Shown one piece after another: positions 28,301 through 43,300 of a stretch of DNA of 64,000 bases. The notes below the pieces were generated by a model. The model worked only from the letters and a program-made list of their open reading frames with translations, was not told the DNA's origin and made no database searches. The DNA comes from Cheiracanthium punctorium (lineage: Eukaryota > Arthropoda > Arachnida > Araneae > Cheiracanthiidae), in contig JAWZYV010019464.1 of NCBI GenBank assembly GCA_038373885.1, forward strand, positions 248,001-312,000, in the 5' to 3' direction. Both the position numbers and the translations under genes were made by a program. Position 1 is the first letter of the stretch. Each line of letters opens with the position of its first letter.

Positions 28301-31300
28301 TTTTATTTTAAAAGAGGGAGAAAAGAATGTTTCACGATTTGTCAAAATATCAAAAAGTTATGACGGATAGAATTCAAGATGCGACAGTTTTAAAATTATT
28401 TTACGAAAAACAATCGCTAAGCAGATGCTTAGTAAAAAAATTCCTAAAAATCGGTAAGTCATGTTACGTATTCAGAACAAACTGTTTTTAAAAGAAAATT
28501 TTCTACTCTATCCGATGATACAAATGCCGTTTTGCTGCGAGCGTAATTTCCGCCGTCATTACGAATTAGGTGAGAAAAAATGCCAAAAATCGCATAAAAC
28601 ATAAAATAAAAAAAATTCTAATTAAAAAAAAAAATATTCAGCCTTCAGCTGAAATTAGTTTCCCCTCCGCTAAAGAGGTTTTTTGACAGAACCTTTTAAT
28701 TTGTATTGGCAGCCATGTACAGGATGTATTTGCATGTAAATCAAACGGGGAGAAACCAACCGTTTCTTCCAGTGGTGTCAAGTATTTTAAACAATCCGGT
28801 ATTTCGGGGAATTCGAAGCCATTGCTTATAGCTAATTCTGGTATTGTCAATTTAATCAAACAATCGTAACATGTTTTGCAAAATTTGCCAATATCATCGA
28901 TATCTTTGTAAAAGACTAGTTTTATAAAGTCCGTTGTCGCTCCTTTGGACAGTAAAGTTGTTTTGGAATGGGTTCTTATTGACTTTTTGAACCACAGTCG
29001 ATCACAACAATAGCATTGGTGGATTGGACCATCAGCAACAGCTTCGAAAAATTTCTCAGCTAATTTACGAAATTCTAGTTCTTCACATCTTACATTTAGA
29101 TCAGTATCTGTTCTTGGTCTTTTCGATGGTATATCTAGACAGAGTCGTAAACGTTTTCTGTCTTGTCTTCTGGATTTGGATTCCGCTTCTTGAGCACGAA
29201 AATCTGGATCTTCCCTTTTTCTTTGCATAAATAGACGGTTAGTTTCACGATGACTTTCTTCCGGATTAGACAACTGGCGAGGACGGCCAGCGCGGCCTTG
29301 AACAACAGTCCCGGGTATATTCTTCTGATATTTAACGATGTAATAACTGAACAGTAGAGCGTGAAATACCAAGCCTACGAGCTATTTCACACTGATCCCG
29401 CAAAAATGAAAATTTTTAGAAATGCCACGACAGAACACCACCACTTGCTCCGAGGAGGGACAAAAGTTTGAACGCGACTCTGGAAACAAATCCAAGTTCT
29501 GAAAAATGAAATCGGAACCTCGGGAACTTGACAGCCAGTCGCAGACGCTCTGACAAAATCTTACAGTTTCCCCTTTTGTTTCATCTGACGTTACTTTGAA
29601 ATTTTTCAAGTATCCATTATTCCAATCATGTGTCGGATCTTGGTGTGTTTCAAATTTCCGTGAGATCTGTAAGATTTTATTTACTATCAATTATCATCCA
29701 CGACTTTTTTTGTCTGCCCAAAACTATTACCCTCTTTAGCGGAGGGTAAAAAATCTAGGTCGAATTTTGAAAAAATCGCTTCAAGGTGCACAACTACATA
29801 TTTACATCTTCTCGAGTACCAAATTTGGTGTTTCTAGGTGTAGCCGTTTGTCCGTAACGCTGCCGACAGACACACACACACACACACACACAGACACCTT
29901 CTTTTATAATAAGTAGAGATAACAAAATAAACTGTTGCATATTTCATTTATATTTTCACGTATATTGTTAGTAAAACTGTATCTAAAACTTCCACACCTT
30001 ATGGAATCGTAAAAGAAAATGCAGTATAGTAAATTCAAAATCAAAAGAAGGTAATAGGTTGCGTACATGAGTTGAGCTTCACTTTTATACGATAGATTCA
30101 TTACCCGAACATCTTCAAAGTAATTTTAAAAGTTGTACACATTGGTAACTGAAGTTTATTCCTGCTCGAGAAATCTATTCTATCTTTATTTTCATAATTG
30201 GAAAATGCCTTTAATGCTTAAATAAAGTGCAAATAAGCTCAACCTGTCTACAGCGCTAAACTGTCTATAACAATATTTTTATTTAGGTCCCTACAATATC
30301 GTTATACGAAGGTTTCGTTGTATTTAATAAGAATTTGCCATTTTATTTAAAAAAAAAAAGATTTTATATTATTTTATTTGTTAACAAAAATGTGTTATTT
30401 TATTTTGCATGCTTTCTAGAAGAAACATTTCTATAAAACAGCGACTTGTATCCATTCCAAACGATTTAAATGGTTTATTGGGTGTTAATAATGGCTGTTT
30501 TAGTAGTTTATTTTTAACTAATTATATTAATTTTTGAATTTTTTCTTTTCAGATTCGTGCTGGCACCAAGGCAGGATGGGGAGAGTTTTGTGACCCAGTG
30601 TCAGGCAGAACACTGGATGGAGGTAATTAGTCAATTTTTATCAAAATAAGTTACAATATAAACATCTGGATGTTTGTGCGATTATGGCAACAGTACGCTA
30701 GGGCGATCTGCCAAGGATAGGGGTGCCTTGGTAGGGGGACTTTCTATGGGGTACGCGTATTTACGTTCTAACGCGTATTTACGTTACATCTGGAGGAAAA
30801 CCTACCAAAACTCCAGACCGTTAGATCAACAGCCGCGCGATGGGACCCGAACCCGGTAACTTCACTCTTCGGCCGTCTACCATTTTCAGTTACATAAGCA
30901 CTGTGCCATGGTGAGGCCATATAATCATCTGGAAGTCGTGGAAAAAGGCGAAATATCAAATTGTTTCCACTGTACATCAAGTTTAGCAGTTGCTTAAGGA
31001 TTGTTTATAGAGTGCAATCCCGCTGTTGGACTCAGATTTAACCGCTTCGGTTCCATCTTTTTTAAAAATGCAACGTCGAAGGTCCCCTTTCAAGCCCCTT
31101 ACCTGCGTAATCTTCTCGGCGATGACGCGGGCGATCAGGTTACACCTGGGTGCAGTGATGGGTTCATAACTCCCTAACTTCCCCTCTGTTTTTTCACCCG
31201 CGCGACGTTCAGAGCTTGTCGAAAAAAATAACTTCCTACTTTAAATCCGTTTCCAAAATGGTCAGATGGTTTCATTCTTGACAAAACAAAAATTTCCCTG

Positions 31301-34300
31301 ATTTTTACTTTCCGAACATGAACCATGTAAGGAAAGTATTGTCATCATGAAAAAATTCGACTTCGAGATTTTGGTGTTTTGACACGTTTTGAGGGCTTCT
31401 GAATCCATTTATGCTATTTTTACGAGATGTATGTATGTATGTGTGTATGTGTGTGTGTGTGTATGTGAGTGAGCACGATAGTTCCTGAACGGAGCATTCG
31501 ATTGAGCTCAAATTGGATGTATATGTTATAAACCACCGTCGCAAGACCGGTATTGATTTTGGTGTGTATAGGACTTATAGTTTTTCTACAGGGCTACGAC
31601 AAAGATTTCTTTTACATTATGGCCTATGGGGGGAATTTCTGGAAAGTGCGCTAGCGTTTAAACGGTAGATTCGATTGAGCTCAAATTCGGTATACATATT
31701 ATAAACCACCGTTGCAAGACCGGTATTGATTTTGGTGTGTATAGGACTCATAGTTCTCCTAAAGGGCTACGACAAAACTTTCTTTTATGTTACGGCATAA
31801 TGGCATATGGGGAGAAATTCTTGAAAGTGCGCAAGCGTTTAAACGGTGCATTCGATTGAGTTTCAATTTGGTATATATGTTTGAATGATTCATCGATTAA
31901 AATTTATTTAAGTGCTTGGTCATGATCTTAATCGTAAGTGTTCGGAAAGTCGAGTGGAGTCACTCCAGATCTTTCAGAATGTGAAAGAAAAAGTCCTATT
32001 AATTAGAAAGAAAAGTCTCCTGCTCTGTAATTACAAAAGTATTCCGACGAAAGTCGACTGTTGTGTGCGCATCCCTCAGATGGTGACTTTCAGCTAGATG
32101 TTGCCATCCGTCAAAGTCGTGTCTTCAGGAGAGCAGTAAGCTTGCTCTCCTTTCCTGTGCAGGACATTTATTCATCTTGATTACTTCCTCACTGAGCAAT
32201 TGTTTGATATTTTCATAGGTCAGTGATTGGATGCAATAGCCAGGTCGTCATTTTCAGACAGTCCCGCCCATAGGCAATTGACTCCCGCAGGGCCCGATGA
32301 TCACAATATTGGGCCCTGGGCAAATACAAACTTTTGGGCCTTTGCACTTACGAGAAATTGCATATTACGTATTTAAGTAGTTTTGGACACATAGGCGCAC
32401 CCACGGAGGGGGCTATGGGGGCTGAAGCCCCCCCTAAAGGTAGAAAGTTAGAAGTGAAAAGCTTTAAAAAATGAAAATTGTCGATAATTAATTATTTTTT
32501 CTTTCTTTTTTTTAATTGTCTTCAAGTTATTTCTAACCAAAAAAGACATTTATTTAAAAAGTTTTTAAATAAATGCTTACAGTTAGTTTACGAAACATTG
32601 TTAATCTCGTTTAAACGTCACTGAAAAGAGCAGATAATTATTTATGACTCCATACCAAGTTACATTGCTTGTGGGCTTATGTTCTATGGGACAGTCAAGT
32701 GGTACCGAATATGTAGACGTTATAAGAGAGTTGTAACTAATCGAGATCACTATAACCGAGTTCAGCAGTATTTGCATGTCGCCCAGCCCCCCCTAAACTA
32801 AAATTCTGGGTGCGCCACTGTTTGGACACACATATATCTGCAGAAATATTTATAAAGTTTAAATACTAAATATATGAATACATTGCAGTAAAGAATATTA
32901 AAGGATTTTTGCATGCATGAATAACATTTATTTTTACAAATGATAAATATCTAGACACATGCTACATACACTTCTATACTAAACTTCTTTAAAATATAAA
33001 TGAAAATAATTGCAAAACTTACTCTACGTATCTTAAAACTAATGAGATTTTCTTATAATAAGATTTACAAAAAGAGGCTTATACGTTGGTTCAAGGATTT
33101 TGACCTAATGCTGATGGGCTTTAGAGAACCCTTAGTAGAGTAAAATGTCTGAGAATTAGCGTTCGACTCAAGAAAATGACAATTCAATTTTTCTACAAAG
33201 TTTTTTTTATAAATTAATTGATAAAAATCCAAAATTTTTGGGCCCTTGAAATTAGTGGGCCCAGGGCAAGTGCCCCGGTTGCCCTGCTGATAAACAGGCT
33301 CTGGACTCCCGCAGCCAGGAGCTCTACCACTATAGTATCGAAAAGCTTTCGCTAGCGAATGGATCGAGCCTTCTCTTTTCATGACGTCACAATCCGAGAA
33401 ATATCCGATATGCCCTAGCACGATCCTATCGTCAATGGTTTCACTGTCGTATTCACTATCGGAAATAATGCTGCTTTTCCCCGACACGTTTGGATGTAGG
33501 CGAAAACTTGCATTCCGGTATCGGAGAGTACAAGATGGATGGGTTTTTATTGTGTGTATCACGGGGTGTCATGTACTTCCACAAAAGGACCCCTCTCCCT
33601 GGTGCGGTAGGTCAGTCAAAAACTCGGCTTCCACTCTGAATGGATGTCTCCGGAGCCATCGAAAAGCCGCTGGGGCTCTAGCACCATGGTATCGTAGAGT
33701 ATCAGTGACGGATATTTCTCGCCCTCGGATAGTCAAGTACTTCGGATAAATAGCCGCGACTCTCCTTTTGGTGCCAGCACGATGAGTGTCGAATAAAACA
33801 AGCGAGTATTTCTGTGCATGGTAAGGTCTATCTCGACACTCAGACCGATCCATCCATCAAAACACACGGCTTTCTCTCCTTTTTCTTAGACGAAGGCATT
33901 GTTTTCCGAATTTTCGAAGACTCCGGAGACATCTATCCAGAGTGGAAGCCGGTTTTTGACTGACCCACCGTGCCAGGGAGAGGGGTCCTTTTGTGGAAGT
34001 GCTTGACACTCCATCATACACACAATAAAAACCCATCTATTTTTACTCTCCGATACCGGAATCCACGTTTCCGCCTTCATCCAACGTGTCGGGAAAAAAA
34101 CAGCATTATTTCCGATTGTGAATACGACAGTGAAACAATTACGATAGGGTCGTGCTAGGACATGTCGGATATTTCTCGGATTGTGACGTCACGAGAAGAG
34201 AAGGCTCTATTCATTCGCTACCGAAAGCTTTCCGATACTAACATGGTAGAGCCCCAGGGCCGGATACAACTGGTCACACCGGCCCGGAAAATATTTGTAA

Positions 34301-37300
34301 ACGGCAGACCACTTACATTTTATTCTGAACAAACGTACTCATTGTATTTTAAGACATGCATGTGAAAGTGACCGGCTACCGGAAAATTTCTCGGCCTGCC
34401 AGCAGCATTGTTTCTGAAATATTAATTTCTTACTTGTAATTTGCGGAACTGCATTTCAAATTTCATCTATTGACAAAAATCAGATTTGGGTTTGATTGAA
34501 ATGTTTCATTAATTACCTACAAATAGCAACTAGTCGCCTGTTCTTGTACTTTAAAACCTTTTACAGACCAAATTCAGATCCAGGCATATTTTATCAGGTT
34601 GTAACGAAAGTTCTCCGCCAAATGTGCATGAGTCAGCTCATGCGGCACCCAGAGATTGAACTTGTGCATCAAGTTTATGTGATGCATAACATGACTAATG
34701 GGCATGGCATTCATGTCTAACTCTTTAGCTAGCTCTCAAGGGGTTAAATACTGATCTTCTTCCACAAGTTCTCGCAAGTGGCCCTCATCAACATCAGTAG
34801 GCCGGCCAGAACGCTCAGCTCCTTGAATGTCATAGGACTTATTTTTTAGCTTTCAGTACCAAACCTTCACAGTGCTATAGGATACAACTGTAAAATCTAA
34901 ATGACACACGTAATTCTTTGACATTCTGTAGCTGACGTTTTGCAACAAAACTGGAAGTAAATGATGGTTTTAATCCAGTAACGCGATAGTTCCATTTCAG
35001 GCACCTTGTACTTAATGATAACGATATTTTTTAACAATACAGTGTTCTAAAGCAACTCTCTTTGTTTCAAATGACAAAAATTGTTTGAAGAAATATGAGC
35101 GAACACACCAACGTGAACTGTTTGCAGACGATGTTTGTGGTGGCGGGAAACTTCCGTTACAACCTAATAAATTATTTTTCACTAGCTGAAGTACCCGTTG
35201 TTGACGGGTTAGTACTGAATGCAAATTTCCAAAAAGCAAGAACTTTCGTCAGCATTGTAGGAGTACACAGAATGGATGTAGTATACTGCCAAAAGTAAAG
35301 AAAGCGAAGTTATAATTTTTATATATTGTTAAAATATTACAGTTAGAGAGTAACGAAGTAATATCATGTCATTCGCTTTAGTCGTAATTATGGGATGCGC
35401 GAACGAATATTGACGCATATTGAAATAATTTTCGGAAAATCTCAAAATCTAATTGATGTTTTTGAAAAATTGGAAGCCTAGAATTTAGGTTGAGTGACAA
35501 CCTATGCTGTCACCCAATTTCGTTTCGTTCCCTGCAGTCTTTATTTCGTGATGCTGGAACAAAATTTCAGCATTTTAAAACAATTTTCACACAATCTCAA
35601 AATGTAATCAAAATATTTTTAAAATTCAACGCCTATAAACTAAGATTAGCAACTACCTATCCTATCACCCAATTTCGTATCATTCGTATGAGTCGTTATT
35701 ACGTGATGCTTGAAGAAATATAAACGTATTTTGAGAGAATTTTCACAAAATCTCAAAATCTATTAAAAATGTTTAAAAAATTAGACACCTAAAATGAATG
35801 AAATATTAAGAATAAATAAAAGATTTATTTTTAAATTTAAGTAAAGGCATGAATTAAGTTTGAACGGGAGGTGGGTGTATCAAGACAGCTCCGTAAAAAT
35901 TTATGAAAATGGCTATATTTATGATTTTTTATCCAGTTTTCCACTAGTGATAGAAATGCAAAATCTATTTCACAAAATAAAGTCATCTTTTAACTATATC
36001 TGCTATTTTTTTCAAATAAATATTGATAAAATTTAATTATTCAATAAATTTTTAGTTTGATGTTCCCAATTGGGAACATTGGACTGTAAAAGGTTAATAA
36101 CAGGCTACACACACTATAGCCCTCTGTTACTTCTCTTGCAGTTCCAGGCGAGCCAGCTGAAGTTTCCGTTTTGGACAATGGGCTTCGGTCTCTGAATGTA
36201 ACATGGCAAGAGCCCTCTAAGAAGAATGGAGCTGTACTTGCTTACAAAGTAAGACGGTGGCGATAGTGTGCCTTTAAGAAATTCTTAACCTTTTGCTTCC
36301 GAGCATTCAAATTCACGAAGTTTACCAAGTTACTTTTAATTCGCGAAGTGGAATTTCTAAAAGCTCTTTCATATTAAGATTTTATTTATTTATTAGCACT
36401 CGTGTGCTATTTCTTTCAAGCACAGGATTTTGTCTACGCGTCTCGCCGTGGTCACTTTTCCGTTGGATTCATGTTTTCTGCAGAGTGATTGGATATTGCT
36501 AACGCAATAATTTGGTCGAACTGGATTCACTTTGGTCGACAGTGGTTTCCGAAACAGAAAGCCATCTGGAGTTGCTAACGGAAACATGGACTATCCCCTC
36601 AGATGATTTTCAAATACCAGGATCACACTTGGGTCGAACGGATAGACAGTGGTTTCCAAAACAGAAAGCCATCTGGTGTTAGGATTTTTATAGAGGAAAA
36701 CTTTATAAAAATCACTTTATAAAAAGAATGTGAAACACTTTACCCGTGCCTACACGAGCCAGATCAAGGGTGTTCAAATGGTCTTTGCGTATATTCAAGA
36801 TAAAGTGAGATTTGCAGATACATACGCTAGTCATCGAATTTCTCATGAAGATAAATGAGACGCTCTATTCGAAACATTGCTGAAGGAGGATGATTGTAAG
36901 ACTGTTTCAGTAGGAGATTTTAACATAGAATTCAATTCCGATCAAGGATCAGATTTCAAAACTGCACTCATCCAAAACATTTCACCCCTAGGGGCCAAAC
37001 AACAGTCGATGCAATTTTCAGCAACAAAAGGATGCGAACAGGAGTCTATGAGCACTTACAGTTATCATTGTCCTCTATATGGCAGAATGGATTGAATAGA
37101 TTTTTTAAAAAAAAAATCTGAAATTCTTCCAGCCGAGTGCGTAAATGAAATCTGGAAGAAATTTAGATTTTTTTATTAGTTTTTTCACTTTCTTTTTAAT
37201 TTTAAATTATTTTATTTATTTATTTATTTCATGTTAAAATCTCTTCGCTAAAGATTGCCAACGTTCTAATGATTTCAGAGAGCTTGGAGTGGGTCAGACC

Positions 37301-40300
37301 GTCGAACCGGGCTCCCTTCTGCGTAACGAAAGCACAGCTTGGTCAACGGGAGTTTTACGCCACAAAATATCCCCAAAATTGAACCAGCTGGGCCATATCT
37401 TCCCTATTTCGCGAGAAACTGGCAGTTTATTCCAAAGGAGGAGTATAGTTAGAATATGCCTGAAAAAGATGAAGTACTATAGTTAGAATGTACCTGGCAA
37501 CGATTGTTAAACAGTTGTAATAGGCAATTTTTGATATACAGGGTGTTTCAGTACAGCGTTTACAAATTTTCAGGAGAGATAGAGTTCACCAGGACGGTTG
37601 ACCGTCCCCCGACAGAGGATTCCGACCCCACACCACTGTGTGGGGTCGGAAACGTCGTCCTATAGTATTCATGTACCTTTTAATAATCACTTTGGAAGAA
37701 GTGTTCAAGTAATAGTAAACTTTCCGGCCATGGTTTTTCAAAAACGAGTCCGTCTTTCACCGATTGCACTTAAAAAAAAAATATAATAAAGATAAAAAAA
37801 GGTTAATTCAGAATTTTTTCTTTCGCTATACATTAATAAAACTGTCGGAGAAAAGCCCATTGTTTATGAAACTTGGTTAAGAAATGAGACGCGCACTTCA
37901 ACACTTCTTTCAAAGTGATTATTAACAGGTATAAGAAGATAACGTTTCCTGCACCGCATTGCTTTGGGCGCGCGCGTTCGAGAATTCATCGGTTGTGCAC
38001 CGGTAACACCGGTGCACGACCAGAGCGTTCGAAAAGGCGGAGCGATGGGCGGAGCTCTGGAATTAACCGCGTTCGAAAACGTTTCGGTCATGTAGCGGTT
38101 GTCTGCTCAGCGTGACCAGGTGGGTTATTCCGGTTATTAGCGTAGTGTTGCCAATGTTTATTTTTGTTTTCTTGGCTTGGAATTGGATGTGGTGAGGATG
38201 ACCGAAACCGGTTGACAACCGTGACGTCACTTAACCGAAGAATGATCGCAACCGGTAGCGCCGGTGCATAACCAACCGGTGAATTCTCGAACGGGCCCTT
38301 TGCGATTCTGAACTGTCTTGGCAAACTCATCTCTCCTGAAAGTATGTAAACGCTGTACTGAAAGACCCTGTAGATTTCAATTCTTTTTTTTTTCCATAGG
38401 CGGGCCTCTGCCCCTGGAGGCGTTGGTCACTACTGAGGCCAGAGATGTTGGTCTCTTTATTATGGGGGCACCTAGAAGGTGGACCAACTTCGCTCCCTGT
38501 GAAGGGACGGACCCCACGACAACCACGCCCACTCGGGGATCGAACCCCGACCGCCGGAAGTCGAACCCGAAACCGTAGTAGGATGCGTTACCCACCATAC
38601 GATCTGGACGGCGGATTTCAATTCTAAAAAGTGCTTTATGAAGACACACGACACACTCATAGATTGTGATGCACATTCCAATTAGTATTTATAAAGGCGA
38701 AGTATAGTTAGAATACACTTGGTGAAGATTGTAAAACAGTTTTAGTAGTCGATTTCAATGTAGATTTCGATTTCAAAGAACTGTTTTATGGAACAAGGAA
38801 TAAAAATACGGCACACTCATGAATAATGATAAACTATCCATCTTAATGGAACAGGGTAAAAAAAAATAGGGACGATGCATGGATTATGATAACCACGACC
38901 AGTCGGAGCGACTGGAATGCATTATAATAGCTTTGAATACGTAACACTTTAGTGCGTATTTAAAACATGAGAGTGTTTCAGAATTTTTTTTTTTTTTACT
39001 TGTTTGTTTGTTTTCATGAAAATGACTCATGATTAGGCTTTATTCTTTCCGATCCATCCTTCCTAATCGAAATTGACTTGCAGATAAGATATCGACCCGT
39101 CCTGACCCTGGATCCCGTGTTCAACGCGACCCCGTTCACCGAAAGGGAAACGGAAGTGGAGGACAGCTCCGCGACGGAAATGACCCTCGTCGATCTCCAC
39201 CCGAGCACGGAGTACGAGATTTCGGTGGCGGCCAAAACATCCGCCGGCTACGGCCCTCAGGCCAGGGTTATGGCTTGGACGGTCATTCTAGGTGAGGCCC
39301 CCTCTTCTTATTACTGTCAGTGGCGTTCCCCAGGGGGGGGGTGCAAAAGGACATATGCACCCCCCAAGATTTCACAAAATTGAAATATTCCAGGTGCGGA
39401 AAAAAAACCTGATTTTTTTTCCAAAAAACATTTTTCATCATGAAAGGAGAACATGATTCCAGCTAAGTGAATACTTGAAAAAATAATAGAAAGTCTTTGA
39501 TGACTCTAAAAATTTGCCTTTGTGTTCATGAGGCCAGTTAGTCAGAGTTTGCAGGAGGAGAGAGAAGGAGAGGGTGCATCCCCATAGAACAGAGGTTCAG
39601 AAACTGGGTGCCATGAGCGTATGTCAGGGGTGCCGTGGAGATAATCAAGGAAAGTGTTTTGGTGGAGTATAATCCAATAATTTCCTCTGAACCGGTATCC
39701 CCAAGAAAGTGAGTCAAGCCGATCTCTAAGTGGGCTCAAACAAAAATATTTCAGTCAAGTTCAAGACTGTCCTGTAGCCTGCTCTCTTTTATAGGAACTC
39801 CCTGAAATGGGGGTATTATCAGAATTCTATATCCCTTTCCCAATAGACTTTCTTGATAGTTAGCCCTATAAACAAACAAACAAAAAATAATGTATAATGC
39901 ATCCAAACTGCTTCATTCTAACCTTCAGAATCATATAGCTTTAAAGGAAATCTGCCGCGAAAGTTTTTGAATCCGATAGCAATTGGATTCAAAAACTTTC
40001 CCCGATGATCTTGAATTTTGTAACCTTTAATAACTTATAAAAATTATATTAATTCTTGAACAGGTTTAAATGGGAGAAACAAGAAACTTATACATGGGTG
40101 GTAATTTGAGCCGCCCATGTATTTTGATGAGCTCACCTTGAGTTTTTAAATACTTGAAAACTTAATTAATTTGAAAGATTTCAGTATGCTACAAGATTGT
40201 TTACTATACCGATGGCTGTGATGGGGGGGGGGAGGGGATGGCGAGCCCCTATATGGGCGCCCTTAATGGGATATCCTTTAGATTTCACCCAGTGGTACAT

Positions 40301-43300
40301 AACTTCTTTCATGGTAATGACGATATGCATCCCCCCAAAAAAAGGATTCCTGGGTACGCCACTGATTACAGTAGAGCCTCCTAATACGGGTCCGTACGAC
40401 ATGGATTCCTAGAATACAGCGGGAAAATTGCTATCGGATTCCCTATAACAACATTAAAGAGACTGCTTTTCGAATTGTGTTCTAATCTAATTTTCTAGTA
40501 AATCGTCTCCTTTTTCTAATCGAATCGGTGAGTGGAGAGAGAAACCACTTCAGTCACAAAAATGCGAAAAATCGTTTTCGATGAAAATAAGCTTAGAAAG
40601 GCAAGATGCGTGTTGAGGGCAAGAGCGACGTTAGTCTGTTGAGTAGTTTCGTAGATACGGGGGCTTCTTTTTCGAACGATGGGCGACCATGATCAAGGGT
40701 CGACACACGGCATTGAATCAATGGTCGAGAATGATCTATTTTAACACTATTATTGGCCACTTGCCCTGCCCTAGGGGTGGTTTTCTAAAAAATAGTTATT
40801 CCAGCTTCCATGTCAGATTTTCATCTCCATCATTTTCTGCAAGCAAAGCACTATTTGTTCTTCTAAATTCATGTTCTTGACTTTTGTACACCATAAATAG
40901 GGTTAGACAATAAATTGTAATTTGATTTGCTTTGATTTGATTTGAATGATGACCTTTTTCCAAGTTTTCAGCTGACTAAAAACCGGTTGAGTGCAGAAAC
41001 AGCATAAGTCCGAATCCAATTTTAAAATTTCCTGAGCCTAATGGATGTCGAAATGAGGTAATATTTGCATGACAGAAACATAAATGCGTGTTATGACAGA
41101 GGGAAAAAAAAAGTTTAAATATTTGAAAATTTGGAGGAGTTATGAAATTTTTTCTCTCGCGTGAAAAAATTTCCTTTTTGTGACTGAGGTGGTATCTGCA
41201 CTCACCGATTCAATTGTGGTGTACATTAATATACGTATCTGAAAGAACTTTTGTTATGATTTGTTTTATTCCATTTCAACTTGAGAAATAAAACGTTCTT
41301 TCTGTTCTAAAAAAAAGTAACGTCCGCTGTCAAGAGCTTGTTCGGCTATCTCCTCATACACTGTGGGATTTGAGTTTCGACTAAGGTGTCCACCGATTCA
41401 AAAAATTCCGAGGAACCTGATAAGCTGACTTAAATTTCAAAAATCAAATTATTTTAGAAGATATAAATACAAAACTGAAAAAAAAATAAACATAATGGTT
41501 GCCAGGTTTGGCATAAAATCATTCATTCATTTGCAACAAAGCAATTCTAAGTATGCAGAATCGCGTGAAATTCACAAACATGAAGTGAATGACACCCATT
41601 TTACGCCAAATTAAAAAGTATATGAAATAAATAACTCAAAGTGTGTTACACAAAGTTGACAATTTTCAAATAGTAAGTTCGCTTAGACAACAGGAGTTTA
41701 GAATGAGCGATGATTCGTTTTTCCAAAACAGAATAACTCATTGTAACTGATTTTAAAAGCGCCATCTTGGCATTAGGTACGATCTGGCAAAATGGTATCT
41801 TTCCAAGCAGGGTGAATCTAAACCGCTAGTTCAAAATTTTAGAACCTAGTATCTTGAAAATGAAAAACAATTAAAATGCAGACTATTTTAAAGCCAGTTC
41901 GGTCCAGCTGGAGTATTTGCTACCAGTAGAAATATTTGGTTGCGTTAACTCTGCCATCATAGCAGTTATAGTACACTTTGGATATTTGCCTGCGCGGCGA
42001 GATGATATAATTCGTGGTGCTAACTACACCAAGCTGCAAAGGATTATGTATATGAAAATATGGATAACGGTTTTCCGGGAACCTTACATGAGCAGTTATT
42101 ATAAGTTGTGAGCATGTGTCAATCACCCAATAATGAAAAGTCGCCATTGATGGCAAGCTATCCTAGCTGTTCCGTAGTTTTTATCAAAGAAAACATATGC
42201 AGTACTGTTTTCTTAGAGCTTATTATTAACTATACACATACGCAAGTCGCCCAATTATGAAAAATCTCCATAATTGGCTAATACGCAAGGTGTTCCATGG
42301 GTTTCACATAATTAAAAAGAGTGCGAAATTTAAATTTTATGTTCCAAGGAGCATGCAAGAACCAAGCAATGTGTAACTCGGTAACATTCTATCTCATCCA
42401 ACCTTTGGGTTTTGTTTCTTGTAATTAAGCCTTTTTTACGAATAAGCCTTATTAGATCAAGATCCCAAGCCCCCCCAGACCTTACTTATTTTCTCATTCT
42501 CAAAATGTATACGATAGAGTAGTGTTAGTACGTACAGTAAACGTATGCATACTTGCTAGCTTGGGCCGACGGCCAATTCTCAGGTACCACTTGCTACAGG
42601 TACGTAAAAATAATACTAACTTTACTTAAATTCTCACAGCTGATTTTTACGTATGTTGTACAGAATATTGTTACAAATTTTGAATCAATACTGCCAGACA
42701 CTTTCTGTGGGCGGTAATTGTCGCCAGACGCTTTAAAGATCGGAAGAATAAAATCTCATGTGGACACCACATGACTTCCTTGAACGTCTGTTAAATCATA
42801 AATATTTTCGGTGCACTTCTATAAACGTTTTTGCTTGAAAGGGATAAAATACTGCAATAATAGAAAGGTATAGCAATTGCTATCCAAATAGGTGTGATAT
42901 CGGCAAGCTGGGTTCAATTTGAAAGATTCGTTTTTGGCACCTAATTGGGCGATATTTCGCAAAAAGCTGACAAGATTGAGATAGTTAGTGAGATTTTGGT
43001 CATAGCCGAAATATAATGATTCATCACAGACTTTTAATGAATTGAAGGTATCCACAGACCTTAATGTATTGAAAGTCTTTTGGTTGACCCTGTAAATAAA
43101 TTACACTGTCGATTGCAATAAAAATAAAAATGCACAATTATATGTTACACTAGATCTAAATACAAAGTCCCAAAATTCTATAGTAAACAGTTTTAGAGTT
43201 CTCTATCGTATACATTCTGTGCATGAGAAAATAAGTAAGGTATTTTTGGTTCTAATCTACAGGCCAGTTTATTTACAGGACCACCCAAAAGAATTTCAAT

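Larger units (their letters stand above)
26402..29919 (-). mobile_element. Helitron, decayed, 3.5 kb
   Basis: Minus-strand 5' end TCTCTACTTATTATAAAAG after A, followed by a TG-rich tract as in many arthropod Helitrons. The 3' end has the hairpin CCGTGCGAAGAACGG, GCACGCAG and CTAG before T. It carries a Helitron N-terminal protein remnant (28638-29372). A second, weaker 3'-like end (TAGCTGCGCACCCGCTCTTC) lies at about 26869, and an unrelated repeat fragment sits between the two ends. Confidence 0.88.
26132..30322. mobile_element. Tigger/mariner-like element split by a Helitron
   Basis: Left end CAGTGAAGCCTGTGTATAAT and right end ATACGAAGGTTTCGTTGTA are inverted relatives of a Tigger-like TIR. 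Removing the Helitron at 26402-29919 leaves about 670 bp, a normal size for a non-autonomous element. The TIR match is imperfect. Confidence 0.55.

Noticed and set aside
33065..33853. Overlapping frames of 94-165 codons on both strands
   Set aside because: They lie in the fold-back arms and loop and in the edge of a TIR element; the same sequence read in mirror image, with no known domain.
38385..38613. Possible functional tRNA gene
   Set aside because: A B-box-like motif is present, but there is no cloverleaf with paired acceptor stem; the poly-A tail and TSD identify a SINE.
38377..38676. Overlapping frames in all directions near 38.4-38.7 kb
   Set aside because: They fall in the tRNA-derived SINE, which is G+C-rich and so happens to lack stops.
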